Below are positions 26,129 through 34,751 of a stretch of DNA of 64,000 bases, piece by piece (the first letter of the stretch is position 1; each line of letters opens with the position of its first letter). The notes under the pieces were generated by a model that was not told the DNA's origin, did no database searches, and was given only the letters and a program-made list of their open reading frames with translations. The position numbers and the translations under genes are program-made. Where the stretch lies: contig JBOEGY010000009.1 of the NCBI GenBank assembly GCA_050633665.1, forward strand, positions 372,001-436,000, in the 5' to 3' direction. This stretch comes from JAUIAI01 sp050633665. Lineage in GTDB: Bacteria > Pseudomonadota > Gammaproteobacteria > Burkholderiales > Burkholderiaceae_E.

Positions 26129-27880
26129 ATGTTACGCGAACAGAAAAACTATATTGCCGGGCTCTTTGATTCAGCTCTGGCAAAAATACTTCAGGAGTCT
26201 GGCGACCTGCCCGACGGTTTTCAGGCGCCTGGCGCCGTGCTCGAGCGACCGCGCCAGGCCTCTCACGGGGATTTGGCCTGCAACCTTGCCTTGCAAGTTG
26301 CCAAGCCACTTAAGAAGAATCCGCGGGAGATTGCTCAGCAACTGGTCAGCACGCTGGATCAGTTACGCGATCCGGCGATTGTCGCCGGGTTCGAGATTGC
26401 CGGCCCGGGCTTCATCAATATCCGGGTGACCGACGAGGCTAGGCGCCGGGTGGTCGCGATCGCCTTGCAAGCGGGCGACGGCTTTGGGCTGAACAAGAGC
26501 GGGCAGGGGCAGCGGGTGGTGGTCGAGTTCGTCTCGGCAAATCCGACCGGGCCGCTGCATGTGGGTCATGGCCGACAGGCCGCTCTTGGCGACAGTCTGG
26601 CGGCATTGCTTGCGGCCAATGGCTGGCAGGTGCAGCGTGAGTTCTACTACAACGATGCGGGCGCCCAGATCGATAACCTCGCCCTTTCGGTCCAGGCGCG
26701 GGCCAGAGGCATTTCCGTCGATGATCCGTCATTCCCTGCCGACGGTTACCGCGGCGAGTACATCAACGACATCGCGACCGACTATCTGGCCGGCGTCTCG
26801 ATCGAAACGGGCGGGTCGCCGGTGATCGGTCAGGCTGACCTGGATAATCTTCCGGCAATCAGGCAGTTTGCAGTTGCCTATCTGCGGCGTGAGCAAAATA
26901 CTGATCTTGCCGCGTTCGGGGTTCAGTTTGACTGTTTTTATCTCGAATCATCCCTGTATAGCGACGGGCTGGTCGACAAGACAGTCGCTGCATTGGTCGA
27001 GTCTGGTCATACCTATGAATCTGATGGCGCGCTGTGGTTGCGAACCACCGATTTTGGCGACGACAAAGACCGCGTGATGCGCAAAAGCGAAGGCGGCTAT
27101 ACCTATTTCGTCCCGGATGTTGCTTACCATATTACAAAATGGCAACGTGGGTTCACGAAAGCGATCAATGTTCAGGGGACCGACCATCACGGCACGATCG
27201 CCCGGGTAAGAGCCGGTCTTGCCGCGCTCGATGTTGGCATTCCCAGCGGTTATCCCGACTATGTTCTGCACAAAATGGTGTCGGTGGTTCGAGGTGGACA
27301 GGAGGTCAAAATCTCAAAGCGGGCCGGGTCGTATGTGACCGTCCGGGATCTGATCGAATGGAGTTCAGGGGAAGAAGCCAAAAAAGGCAATCTGGTTCGC
27401 GGGCGCGATGCGGTCCGCTTCTTCCTGATTTCGCGTAAGGCGGACACCCAGTTTGTCTTCGACATAGACCTGGCGCTGGCACAGACGGACGAGAATCCTG
27501 TCTATTACATCCAGTATGCCCATGCCCGGATCTGTTCGGTATTGTCACAACAGGATCAGTCAGATGCGGCATTGGTACAACATGCCGAAGTGGCCACTAA
27601 CCTCCAGGCACTCACTAACGAACGTGAGTACTCACTTATGACGAAGCTCTCTGAATGGCCGGATGTCTTAAGCTCGGCCGCCGAAGAGCTGGCGCCTCAT
27701 TCCGTCGCCTTCTACTTAAAGGACTTAGCCGCAGCGTTGCATAGTTACTATAATGCGGAGCGATTCCTGGTCGACGACCCGGGCTTGCGAAAGGCTCGTT
27801 TGATCCTGTTGCTGGCTGTGCGTCAGGTGTTGCGAAACGGTCTGTCAATCATTGGTGTTTCGGCACCCAACCGAATGTAA
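26129..27880 (+). CDS. argS: Arginyl-tRNA synthetase
   Basis: The 583-residue class I synthetase has an N-terminal Arg-tRNA domain (ERPRQASHGDLACNLAL), the HIGH motif in ANPTGPLHVGHG, TDHHGTIARVRAGL, and a KMSKS-like QEVKISKRAGSYVT. ENPVYYIQYAHARICSV and a C-terminal DALR anticodon domain follow. It charges tRNA-Arg with arginine in the cytoplasm. The length is normal. It is the first gene of a run with the SPOR protein, dsbA and others. Confidence 0.97.
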   Translation: MLREQKNYIAGLFDSALAKILQESGDLPDGFQAPGAVLERPRQASHGDLACNLALQVAKPLKKNPREIAQQLVSTLDQLRDPAIVAGFEIAGPGFINIRVTDEARRRVVAIALQAGDGFGLNKSGQGQRVVVEFVSANPTGPLHVGHGRQAALGDSLAALLAANGWQVQREFYYNDAGAQIDNLALSVQARARGISVDDPSFPADGYRGEYINDIATDYLAGVSIETGGSPVIGQADLDNLPAIRQFAVAYLRREQNTDLAAFGVQFDCFYLESSLYSDGLVDKTVAALVESGHTYESDGALWLRTTDFGDDKDRVMRKSEGGYTYFVPDVAYHITKWQRGFTKAINVQGTDHHGTIARVRAGLAALDVGIPSGYPDYVLHKMVSVVRGGQEVKISKRAGSYVTVRDLIEWSSGEEAKKGNLVRGRDAVRFFLISRKADTQFVFDIDLALAQTDENPVYYIQYAHARICSVLSQQDQSDAALVQHAEVATNLQALTNEREYSLMTKLSEWPDVLSSAAEELAPHSVAFYLKDLAAALHSYYNAERFLVDDPGLRKARLILLLAVRQVLRNGLSIIGVSAPNRM

Positions 27881-27891
27881 AACGATTCCTC

Positions 27892-28494
27892 ATGACTTCT
27901 GCCTCTTGTCCAATCGAATCGACCGCCGGCGGGCATCGACTGTCTTCTCAGCGCCCAGGTAGTTCCCGGCGTCAGGCCGGTGGTACCGCAGTTGGCTTCC
28001 TGGTGGGTGTGGTCGCCGGCCTTCTGGTGGCGGCAATAGCCGCGTTGCTGGCAACCCGCGCCCCGTTGCCACTGATCAACAAGAGTGATCAGGTCAACGC
28101 CATAAAGGTGGCGCCCCAGGCTGGCCAGACACCTGACCCGAATCGGCCATTGTTCCGCGAGGAGCAGGCAGAGCAGGCAAAAGCCGATCCGTCCGTTCAG
28201 CAGGAAACTGACTCTGATGCTGCGCCGATTATTTCTGCCGCGCCTCGGACCGCCCCTGGCGCCAGTACAGTCTATCTATTGCAGGCTGGCGCGTTTCGCG
28301 TGCAGGCAGATGCCGAATCCATGCGCGGTCAACTCACGCTGATGGGCTTTGAACCCCGGGTGGCTGCCGCCCAGATCAATAATGAAATACTCTATCGGGT
28401 CCGAATCGGCCCCTACAAGGCGCTGGATTCAATGAATATCGCCCGTGCACGGCTCGCCGACAACGGAATTGAGGCGTCAGTCGTTAGGCAGTAG
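27892..28494 (+). CDS. SPOR-domain protein (FtsN-like)
   Basis: The 200-residue protein has a short cytoplasmic N-terminus, one membrane helix at about residues 33-55 (GFLVGVVAGLLVAAIAALLA), and a low-complexity periplasmic linker. The C-terminal SPOR domain runs from about 122 to 200 (YLLQAGAFRVQADAES to ILYRVRIGPY). SPOR domains bind denuded septal peptidoglycan. A SPOR protein directly after argS is common in beta- and gammaproteobacteria and is often annotated FtsN. It starts 11 bases after the argS stop. Confidence 0.87.
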   Translation: MTSASCPIESTAGGHRLSSQRPGSSRRQAGGTAVGFLVGVVAGLLVAAIAALLATRAPLPLINKSDQVNAIKVAPQAGQTPDPNRPLFREEQAEQAKADPSVQQETDSDAAPIISAAPRTAPGASTVYLLQAGAFRVQADAESMRGQLTLMGFEPRVAAAQINNEILYRVRIGPYKALDSMNIARARLADNGIEASVVRQ

Positions 28495-28574
28495 GCACTT
28501 ATCGTACTAACTACTACCGGGCCGATTGCGGCTTCGGGTCTTTGACCAATTATTCGCTGTACTGGAGCAACCCA

Positions 28575-29207
28575 ATGAGCAAACGTGAATTTCTGATGAG
28601 TTCCGCCGCACTGGCTGCTGCATCCGCTCTCCCCATGAGCACTGCAAGCGCAGCCCAGGCGGGCAAAGACTACCGGCTGATCAAGCCACCACAGCGCACC
28701 GAAGTCGCGGCCGGCAAGATTGAAGTGGTCGAATTCTTCTGGTTTGCCTGCCCGCATTGCTACTCGCTGGAGCCGATTGTTGATGAATGGGCCGCCAAAC
28801 TGCCCGACGACGTCGAGTTTCGCCGAATTCATGTGCAATTTCGTCAGCCGAAGCACCAGCAGATCTTCTACACCTTGCAGGCACTGGGTGAAGACAAGCG
28901 ACTGGCGCTGAAGGTGTTCGAGGCGATCCACAAAGAACGCAAACGCATGAACAAGGTAGGTGAAATCAAGGACTGGGCGGTTGCCAACGGTCTGGATGGT
29001 GACAAGTTCATGAGTACCTTTGATTCATTCGGTATCCGGACCCAGATGAGCCGTGCGACCAAGGCTGTAGAGACATTTGGCGTCGATAGCGTGCCAATGC
29101 TAGCCGTTAACGGTAAATACCTGACATCACCGTCAATGGTCGGCAGTAACGCCGGCGTGTTGAAAGTGGTTGAAGACCTGATTCAAATGGAGCGCAAAGC
29201 GGCCTGA
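28575..29207 (+). CDS. dsbA: Periplasmic thiol:disulfide interchange protein DsbA
   Basis: The 210-residue precursor has a signal peptide (KREF start, alanine-rich core, cleavage near STASA-AQ at about 27). The thioredoxin-fold catalytic site FWFACPHCYSLEP has Cys59 and Cys62, and SVPMLAVNGKY carries the cis-proline. It introduces disulfides into exported proteins and is reoxidised by DsbB. The ATG at 28575 has GGAG eight bases upstream; the earlier GTG is out of context. SDR and cobalamin-binding-like genes follow closely. Confidence 0.94.
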   Translation: MSKREFLMSSAALAAASALPMSTASAAQAGKDYRLIKPPQRTEVAAGKIEVVEFFWFACPHCYSLEPIVDEWAAKLPDDVEFRRIHVQFRQPKHQQIFYTLQALGEDKRLALKVFEAIHKERKRMNKVGEIKDWAVANGLDGDKFMSTFDSFGIRTQMSRATKAVETFGVDSVPMLAVNGKYLTSPSMVGSNAGVLKVVEDLIQMERKAA

Positions 29208-29221
29208 TCTGGCCACAGGTA

Positions 29222-30001
29222 ATGACCGAACCTGCCAGAGTCTTCATTACCGGCGCTTCCAGCGGGCTGGGCGAAGCGTTGGCCAGGGCCTATGCGGCCA
29301 GCCACCCTGGGGTCAGGCTTGGCCTGCTGGCCCGGCGTCTTGGGCAACTCAAGGCGCTTGAGCATTCCCTGCCGCAGGCGCAATGTCGGCTCTATGAGGT
29401 TGACGTCAACGATGCTGCGGCCCTGCAGATAGCTGCGCTGGATTTCATCGAATGGACCGGTGGCGCCGATGTCGTCATTGCAAACGCGGGCATCAGTGCC
29501 GGCACCGTGACCGGTGAGTCCGGGGATGCGAATGTCTTCGCCCAAGTGGTTCAGACTAATCTGATCGCCATGGCCCAGACGTTCGATCCGTTTGTTCCGG
29601 TCATGAGGCGGCAGGCCGCTGGCCGCCTCGTTGGGATCGCCAGTGTGGCTGGAATCCGGGGTTTACCCGGCGCTGGCGCGTACAGCGCCTCAAAAGCAGG
29701 CGTGATCGCCTATCTGGAAAGTCTGAGAGTCGAATTGCACAATACGCCAGTCAAGGTGGTGACGATCGCCCCGGGTTACATACGCTCGCCCATGACCGCC
29801 GCCAACCAGTATCCAATGCCGTTCTTGATGGACGCCGAGCGCTTCGCCCAGCAGGCAGTCGCAAAAATTGGCTCAGGGGCGCGGTTCAGTGTCATACCCT
29901 GGCAGATGGGATGGATTGCCCGGGTGTTGCGCTGGTTGCCGCGCGGCTTGTTCGATCTGCTATTTAGTCGTGCGCCGCGCAAAGCGCGGGTCGGTGAGTA
30001 A
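29222..30001 (+). CDS. Short-chain dehydrogenase/reductase
   Basis: The 259-residue classical SDR has TGASSGLGEALAR (residues 10-22) for cofactor binding, NAGIS, the catalytic Ser in IASVAG, and YSASKAGV with Tyr and Lys. VVTIAPGYIRSPMT follows. A hydrophobic and arginine-rich C-terminus (RVLRWLPRGLFDLLF) may associate with membrane, as in other SDRs next to dsbA in Burkholderiales. The substrate is unknown. It starts 14 bases after dsbA. Confidence 0.88.
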   Translation: MTEPARVFITGASSGLGEALARAYAASHPGVRLGLLARRLGQLKALEHSLPQAQCRLYEVDVNDAAALQIAALDFIEWTGGADVVIANAGISAGTVTGESGDANVFAQVVQTNLIAMAQTFDPFVPVMRRQAAGRLVGIASVAGIRGLPGAGAYSASKAGVIAYLESLRVELHNTPVKVVTIAPGYIRSPMTAANQYPMPFLMDAERFAQQAVAKIGSGARFSVIPWQMGWIARVLRWLPRGLFDLLFSRAPRKARVGE

Positions 30002-30005
30002 TCTG

Positions 30006-30785
30006 ATGCCGGCCCGGATAGTCTCTTTGGTGCCCAGCCTGACGGAGTTGGTCTGCGCATTGGGTTTACGGCCTTTTCTGGTCGGCAGGACCGGGTTTTG
30101 CATTCATCCGAAAGAGCTCCTTGCCGATGTGCCGAAAGTCGGCGGAACCAAAGCGGTTGATGTCGAAAAGATTCGTCAGCTTCGGCCCAGCCACCTGATT
30201 GTCAGTCGAGAGGAGAATGAACAACCCGTTGTCGCGGAACTGGCTGAATTCATTCCACAGGTTATTGTTACAAACCCGGTCACCCTTGAGGACAACCTCG
30301 GGTTATATCGTCTGTTTGGTGAACAATTTGGCAGTCAGAAGCAGGCCGCATCGCTTATTGCCCGTTTTGAGCAGGCCCGGGCGAGACTCTCGTCACGGCA
30401 ATATTCTGAGCTGCGTGTACTGTATTTGATCTGGAAATCGCCGTGGATGACCGTGACTCAAAACACGTTTATTAGTCAGATGCTGCAGACTGTTGGCTTG
30501 CATACCGTTCCCGCTATCGAAGGCAATACCGATGCCGGGCGCTATCCTGTGCTGGCCGCAGAGAACTTCAGCGCTCAGGATGCCGATCTGGTCTTGCTAT
30601 CGAGCGAACCGTTTAAGTTCGGGAAAGAGCATATTGACCAGGTGCAGTCGTTGCCCGGAATGGCTGACACCCCGGTCCGTCTGATCGATGGTGAAATGAC
30701 CTCCTGGTATGGCTCGCGTGCGATCGATGGTCTTCATTATCTGGCCGAATACCGAGAGGCTATGACGGGAGCTCAGTCGTTATGA
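30006..30785 (+). CDS. BtuF-like cobalamin/metal-chelate-binding protein without signal peptide
   Basis: The 259-residue protein starts ARIVSLVPSLTELVCALG. It has VGRTGFCIHP, VGGTKAVDVEKIRQLRPSHLI and a two-lobed arrangement joined by a long helix, as in BtuF. In this family the ligand is cobalamin or a siderophore. No signal peptide or lipobox is present at the ATG at 30006, or with the slightly earlier GTG at 29994, so it appears cytoplasmic. No btuC or btuD permease gene is near. It overlaps rlpA by 4 bases (ATGA). Confidence 0.8.
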   Translation: MPARIVSLVPSLTELVCALGLRPFLVGRTGFCIHPKELLADVPKVGGTKAVDVEKIRQLRPSHLIVSREENEQPVVAELAEFIPQVIVTNPVTLEDNLGLYRLFGEQFGSQKQAASLIARFEQARARLSSRQYSELRVLYLIWKSPWMTVTQNTFISQMLQTVGLHTVPAIEGNTDAGRYPVLAAENFSAQDADLVLLSSEPFKFGKEHIDQVQSLPGMADTPVRLIDGEMTSWYGSRAIDGLHYLAEYREAMTGAQSL

Positions 30786-32086
30786 ACCGCCTTGAATCCT
30801 TGTTTCGTTTGCCGAGCGCTGTGTTGGTGGCGTTGCTGGTTGCCGCTTGTGGCAGTTCGGGTCCCAAGCCGGGCGCTTATTATCAGGACGATGGTCCCGG
30901 CGCTCGTTCGGCCAGCGAATTTGCGCAGGCAGCCGATGCAATACCTCGCGATGAGCCCGTTGTGTCAGCATCGACCCGGCCTTATCGAATCTTTGGTCGG
31001 CAATATGTGCCGCTGACCGAGCGTCAACCGTATCGTCAGTCCGGTGTCGCTTCCTGGTATGGCAAACAATTCCAGGGTAAGCCAACTGCTATTGGCGATA
31101 CCTACGACATGTATGCCATGACCGGCGCTCACCCGACGCTGCCATTGCCCAGCTACGTCCGTGTTCGCAATCTCGAGAATAAGAAAACCGTGATCGTTCG
31201 GGTCAATGATCGCGGCCCGTTCAGCAATGGTCGGATTATCGATTTGTCATTCGCGGCTGCCGCGAAGCTTGGTTACGTGCAGAAAGGGACAACCCTGGTC
31301 AGTATTGAAGTGGTCGATCCTGTCGTTGTCGCAATGGCCGAGCGTCAGCAACCAGCCGCCAAAACACCGGTGCCAATCAGTAAGCGTCAGGCCAAAGCTA
31401 TTGCGCCGCGGGTTACACCGGCTCCGGTTGCATCATTGCCTGTGCCGGGTTTTCCGCAGTCTCCACCTCGGCGCGTGACCCGGTCGGTACCCGCTGAGCC
31501 GGCTGTCCGTGCGCGGGTCACTCGCGACAAATCCCGTCAGCGACAGGTTCAGCTCAGTCGAAAGAGCCAGGCAAAAGCGCCGGCCCCCGAACTCAAAGTC
31601 AGTGCGATTACTGCGCGTAACCAGCAATCCGCGATTGATGTCCGGATCGAAACGCTAAAGGATCAGGGCTTACGCCCGGCGATTCCCGAGCCCGATCAAG
31701 ACCAGAGAGCGTCCAGGCGCGACCCTTTGAAGCCGCGCGACTGGACGCGCGTCAATTCAACGCCGGAGTCACGGGCTGAGGTGAAGCAGATTGCCGCCAT
31801 TGAGGCTGAGAATCGCCGGGTCACGCTGAACGAAAAAGACCAGACACCGGACGACGCTCACATTTATTTGCAATTCGGTGCCTATGCCACCGAGAAAGCA
31901 GCGCGTGAGGACTTGTACCGCTACAGCGGTACGTTCAGTATTTTGTTTGCGCCGGTCGAGATACTGGCCGAGCGTGGCTTGCACAAGATTCAGGCCGGTC
32001 CGTTCCCGTCGGCCAAAGATGCAGAAGTAGCGATCAAACGAGTGCGCCAGGAGTCGAAGCTGTCGCCCTTTTATGTCTACCGCTAA
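30782..32086 (+). CDS. rlpA: RlpA septal-ring lytic transglycosylase-like lipoprotein with SPOR domain
   Basis: The 434-residue precursor has a lipobox, VAAC with Cys23. A double-psi beta-barrel domain follows at about 85-180 (ASWYGKQFQGKPTAIGDTYDMYAMTGAHPTLPL and RVNDRGPFSNGRIIDLS). Next is a long Arg/Pro/Lys-rich linker (about 190-350) and a C-terminal SPOR domain from about 358 (YLQFGAYATEKAAREDL). RlpA cleaves denuded septal glycan strands during cell separation. The longer than usual basic linker is notable. Its stop abuts the stop of convergent rsmI with no spacer. Confidence 0.9.
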   Translation: MNRLESLFRLPSAVLVALLVAACGSSGPKPGAYYQDDGPGARSASEFAQAADAIPRDEPVVSASTRPYRIFGRQYVPLTERQPYRQSGVASWYGKQFQGKPTAIGDTYDMYAMTGAHPTLPLPSYVRVRNLENKKTVIVRVNDRGPFSNGRIIDLSFAAAAKLGYVQKGTTLVSIEVVDPVVVAMAERQQPAAKTPVPISKRQAKAIAPRVTPAPVASLPVPGFPQSPPRRVTRSVPAEPAVRARVTRDKSRQRQVQLSRKSQAKAPAPELKVSAITARNQQSAIDVRIETLKDQGLRPAIPEPDQDQRASRRDPLKPRDWTRVNSTPESRAEVKQIAAIEAENRRVTLNEKDQTPDDAHIYLQFGAYATEKAAREDLYRYSGTFSILFAPVEILAERGLHKIQAGPFPSAKDAEVAIKRVRQESKLSPFYVYR

Positions 32087-33034
32087 TCACCGGCCGCGCT
32101 GCCTGCTTTCACTCTGAATTTCAACCGCGAGCGCATAAAGCGGATCGGCGGGGAGGTTGGTGAGCTTGCGAGCCAGACGTACCGCTTTGGCTGGCGGCAG
32201 GTCGGCCAGCAAGAGGGTCATCAGTTGTCCGGCCGACGAGCTGATCTCTATAGCCGTCCCCCGTTCGATGCGTTCGTGATCCGCGTCATCGTGATCTGCC
32301 GACCCGGTCTCAGGCGGCGCTAAGGCCAGAATAAACTCCCCCCTTGAATGGTTGCTGTCGCTGTCCAGCCAGGCATTGGCCTGTCCTGTCTTGATCGAAA
32401 CAATTTGTTCAAAGCGTTTGGTCAGTTCCCGGCCGATCACCAGGGTGCGGTCGGGTCCGTAGACGGTTGCCAGGTCTGTCAGACAGGCCGCAATCCGGTG
32501 CGGCGCTTCCATCAGCACCAGGGTCACCGGAACGCGGCTTAGTGCCTCCAGCCGTTTTTTGCGGGCGCCCGCCCTGGCCGGCAGAAATCCCTCAAATTGA
32601 AACCGGTCCGCAGCCTCCCCGAATCGGTCGGCGTCGATCCCAGCGGCACTGAGTAAGGTAATGACCGCGCTGGGTCCGGGAATCGGAATAACCCGAAATC
32701 CGGCCTCGCGGATCAGATTGACCAGACGGGCGCCCGGGTCACTGATGGCCGGTGTACCCGCATCGCTGACCAGCGCACAACTGTCGCCCGCCGCCAGGAT
32801 GGCTGAAATCTGGTCGACGCGGCTTCGCTCATTGTGAGTATGAGCAGACACCAGTTCGGCGTTTGAGCCGATTTCCTGTAATAACTGGCGTGTGTGACGC
32901 GTATCTTCGGCTGCGACCAACCGTACGTCGCATAAGACGTCGCATGCACGGCGAGACAGGTCGCGCAAATTTCCGATTGGGGTTGCCACTACATATAATG
33001 CCGGCTGATCAGGAGTAATTACAGTCGTGTCCAT
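32087..33034 (-). CDS. rsmI: 16S rRNA (cytidine-1402-2'-O)-methyltransferase RsmI
   Basis: The 315-residue SAM-dependent enzyme of the tetrapyrrole methylase fold has LYVVATPIGNLRDLSRRA, AAEDTRHTRQLL, SDAGTPAISDPGARLV, PGPSAVITLLSAAG and FEGFLPARAGARKKRLE. These are all family landmarks. It methylates the 2'-O of C1402 in 16S rRNA. The start overlaps the start of the divergent lpoA-like gene by 8 bases. This divergent pairing matches the yraL-yraM arrangement of E. coli. Confidence 0.95.
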   Translation of the reverse strand: MDTTVITPDQPALYVVATPIGNLRDLSRRACDVLCDVRLVAAEDTRHTRQLLQEIGSNAELVSAHTHNERSRVDQISAILAAGDSCALVSDAGTPAISDPGARLVNLIREAGFRVIPIPGPSAVITLLSAAGIDADRFGEAADRFQFEGFLPARAGARKKRLEALSRVPVTLVLMEAPHRIAACLTDLATVYGPDRTLVIGRELTKRFEQIVSIKTGQANAWLDSDSNHSRGEFILALAPPETGSADHDDADHERIERGTAIEISSSAGQLMTLLLADLPPAKAVRLARKLTNLPADPLYALAVEIQSESRQRGR

Positions 33035-34319
33035 AAATCGCCGTCAGGTTCTTCGTGTCGTTGGTCAGGGTTTTGCTGCCTTTGGGGCGCAGGCTGGTTT
33101 CAGTGTGTCTGATGCATTCGCTGCAAACAAGCAACCCGCTGGTACCGAAGAAGAGCAGGAAGAAGAGAAAAAGAAGTCCACGCTGGTCTCAAATGTCGAG
33201 GAATTCGGCCGCGGACGGACCCGAATTGCCTTGTTACTGCCCAATATAGAGGGGCCGTTCCGCTTTGCTGCCGATGCCGTTTTGCGGGGGATCATCGCCG
33301 CTCATGCGGTAGATGGCAAAGGCGTTTATGTCAAAGTGTTTCGGATTGAAGATCCCGAGTTCGCTGACGCCCGTGAAGTGTATCGTCAATTACAGCGCGA
33401 ACGTTTTCAATTGGCGATCGGGCCGCTGATTCGCAGCGAGCTCAACGGCCTGGCGAGAATGCCGGAGCTGCCCATTCCGACACTGGGCCTGAACCTGCCT
33501 GACCAGGGGCGTGAAATTCCCCTGAATTGCGCGTTGTTCAGTCTTGCAGTGGAGTTCGACGGACGCAGCGCCGCCCGTTTCGCGTTCGCCGAAGCCTATC
33601 AACGGGTCGGTAATCAAAGACCTTTACGGGCGCTGGCCATTAGCGATACCAAGTCGCTTTCGCAGCGCAGCGCTGACGCGTTCACGGAAGGCTGGCAGGC
33701 CTACGGCGGTGAGACCGAGGCGCCAATTGTTCGCAACATCCGGAGCAAGCGCGAAATGAGTCGCCTGCTGTCGGGAATTCGAGCCGATGTCGTGTTTGCG
33801 GCGGTTGACCCGCTCGTAATGGGCAAGGTCCGGTCGGCTTTTTCGTCCGCGTTACCTATTTATGGCACCTCCCAGCTAAACGTCGGGGCATTGCCGACCG
33901 TGCCCAAGGCCGAGTTGCTGGCCGCGCCGGAGCTCGATGGCGTACGGGTGGTCGAGATGCCCTGGCAACTGATGCCAGACCATCCGGCGGTGGCAGCCTA
34001 TCGACGATCTCGCCGCCTGCCGCATATGGAGATGCAACGGCTTTATGCATTTGGGATTGACGCCTGGCGGCTGGCCCGGGGTTTGTTGGCCCAGGCAGAG
34101 CAGGGCCTGGGGGCCGAGCCTATTTCACTGGACGGGGTGACCGGACGTTTGTATCTCGATCTGAATCTGGATCCGCGTGTCTCGCGTGAGCCGGTTCTCG
34201 GTGTCTACCGGCGCGGGATTCTGCAACCTGCTTATGCCTCTGAAGCCCAGGCACAGCCTGGCGAATCCGATACTGCCCAGCCGACCAAGCCGGCCCCGGG
34301 CACCCGTCGGCACAATTAG
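33027..34319 (+). CDS. LpoA-like penicillin-binding protein activator
   Basis: The 430-residue protein corresponds to the C-terminal periplasmic-binding-like domain of LpoA (RIALLLPNIEGPFRFAADAVLRGI, IGPLIRSELNGL, YGTSQLN, RLYAFGIDAWRLA). It lacks the N-terminal TPR half of the 678-residue E. coli protein. LpoA activates PBP1A for peptidoglycan synthesis. No lipobox is present: the N-terminus NRRQVLRVVG followed by a hydrophobic stretch resembles a Tat signal. An acidic run (EEEQEEE) and KKK follow the signal. The GTG at 33027 follows AGGAG. Its place after rsmI and before yraN supports the assignment. Confidence 0.82.
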   Translation: MSINRRQVLRVVGQGFAAFGAQAGFSVSDAFAANKQPAGTEEEQEEEKKKSTLVSNVEEFGRGRTRIALLLPNIEGPFRFAADAVLRGIIAAHAVDGKGVYVKVFRIEDPEFADAREVYRQLQRERFQLAIGPLIRSELNGLARMPELPIPTLGLNLPDQGREIPLNCALFSLAVEFDGRSAARFAFAEAYQRVGNQRPLRALAISDTKSLSQRSADAFTEGWQAYGGETEAPIVRNIRSKREMSRLLSGIRADVVFAAVDPLVMGKVRSAFSSALPIYGTSQLNVGALPTVPKAELLAAPELDGVRVVEMPWQLMPDHPAVAAYRRSRRLPHMEMQRLYAFGIDAWRLARGLLAQAEQGLGAEPISLDGVTGRLYLDLNLDPRVSREPVLGVYRRGILQPAYASEAQAQPGESDTAQPTKPAPGTRRHN

Positions 34320-34327
34320 TCGTCATC

Positions 34328-34681
34328 ATGCCGGCCACGACGAAGCAGCGCCGGGGCGCGGCCGGGGAAGACCAGGCGCTCGCAGCGATGCAGGCAGCCG
34401 GTCTGGTGCTGATCGAGCGAAACTCGGCCAGCCGTCTGGGTGAAATCGATCTGATCATGCAGGATCAGCAGACGATTGTCTTCGTGGAAGTGCGGGTTCG
34501 CTCAAGTATGGCGTTTGGTGGTGCGGCGGCCAGCGTCACCCCGGCAAAGCAGCGACGCGTACAACGCCACGCCCAGGCATGGCTGAAAAAGAGCTTCGGT
34601 GATTCGCCCTGGCCGGCCTGTCGATTCGATGTGTTTGCGCTGGAAGCGGGGCAGGAGAACTGGATTCGCAACGCATTCTGA
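34328..34681 (+). CDS. yraN: YraN/UPF0102-family nuclease-like protein
   Basis: The 117-residue protein has RRGAAGEDQALAAMQ, RNSASRLGEIDLIMQD and VFVEVRVRS, the restriction-endonuclease-like core of UPF0102 with the E-x-D...E-x-x motif. Its cellular role is unknown despite broad conservation. It follows lpoA by 8 bases. In E. coli yraN is followed by diaA and then dolP; here diaA is missing. Confidence 0.92.
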   Translation: MPATTKQRRGAAGEDQALAAMQAAGLVLIERNSASRLGEIDLIMQDQQTIVFVEVRVRSSMAFGGAAASVTPAKQRRVQRHAQAWLKKSFGDSPWPACRFDVFALEAGQENWIRNAF

Positions 34682-34702
34682 AACCCCTTGGGGCAGGACC
34701 CG

Positions 34703-34708
34703 TATAAT
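34703..34708 (+). promoter_or_regulatory. TATAAT -10 element upstream of dolP
   Basis: A perfect TATAAT lies 44 bases before the dolP ATG in a 70-base spacer. No good -35 is found at 16-18 bases; TTCTGA at about 34676 is 21 bases away. It may be an activator-dependent promoter giving dolP its own transcript. Confidence 0.4.
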
Positions 34709-34751
34709 CGGTAGACAACTACTACAAATGCGAGTTCCGGGAGAAACCCTG

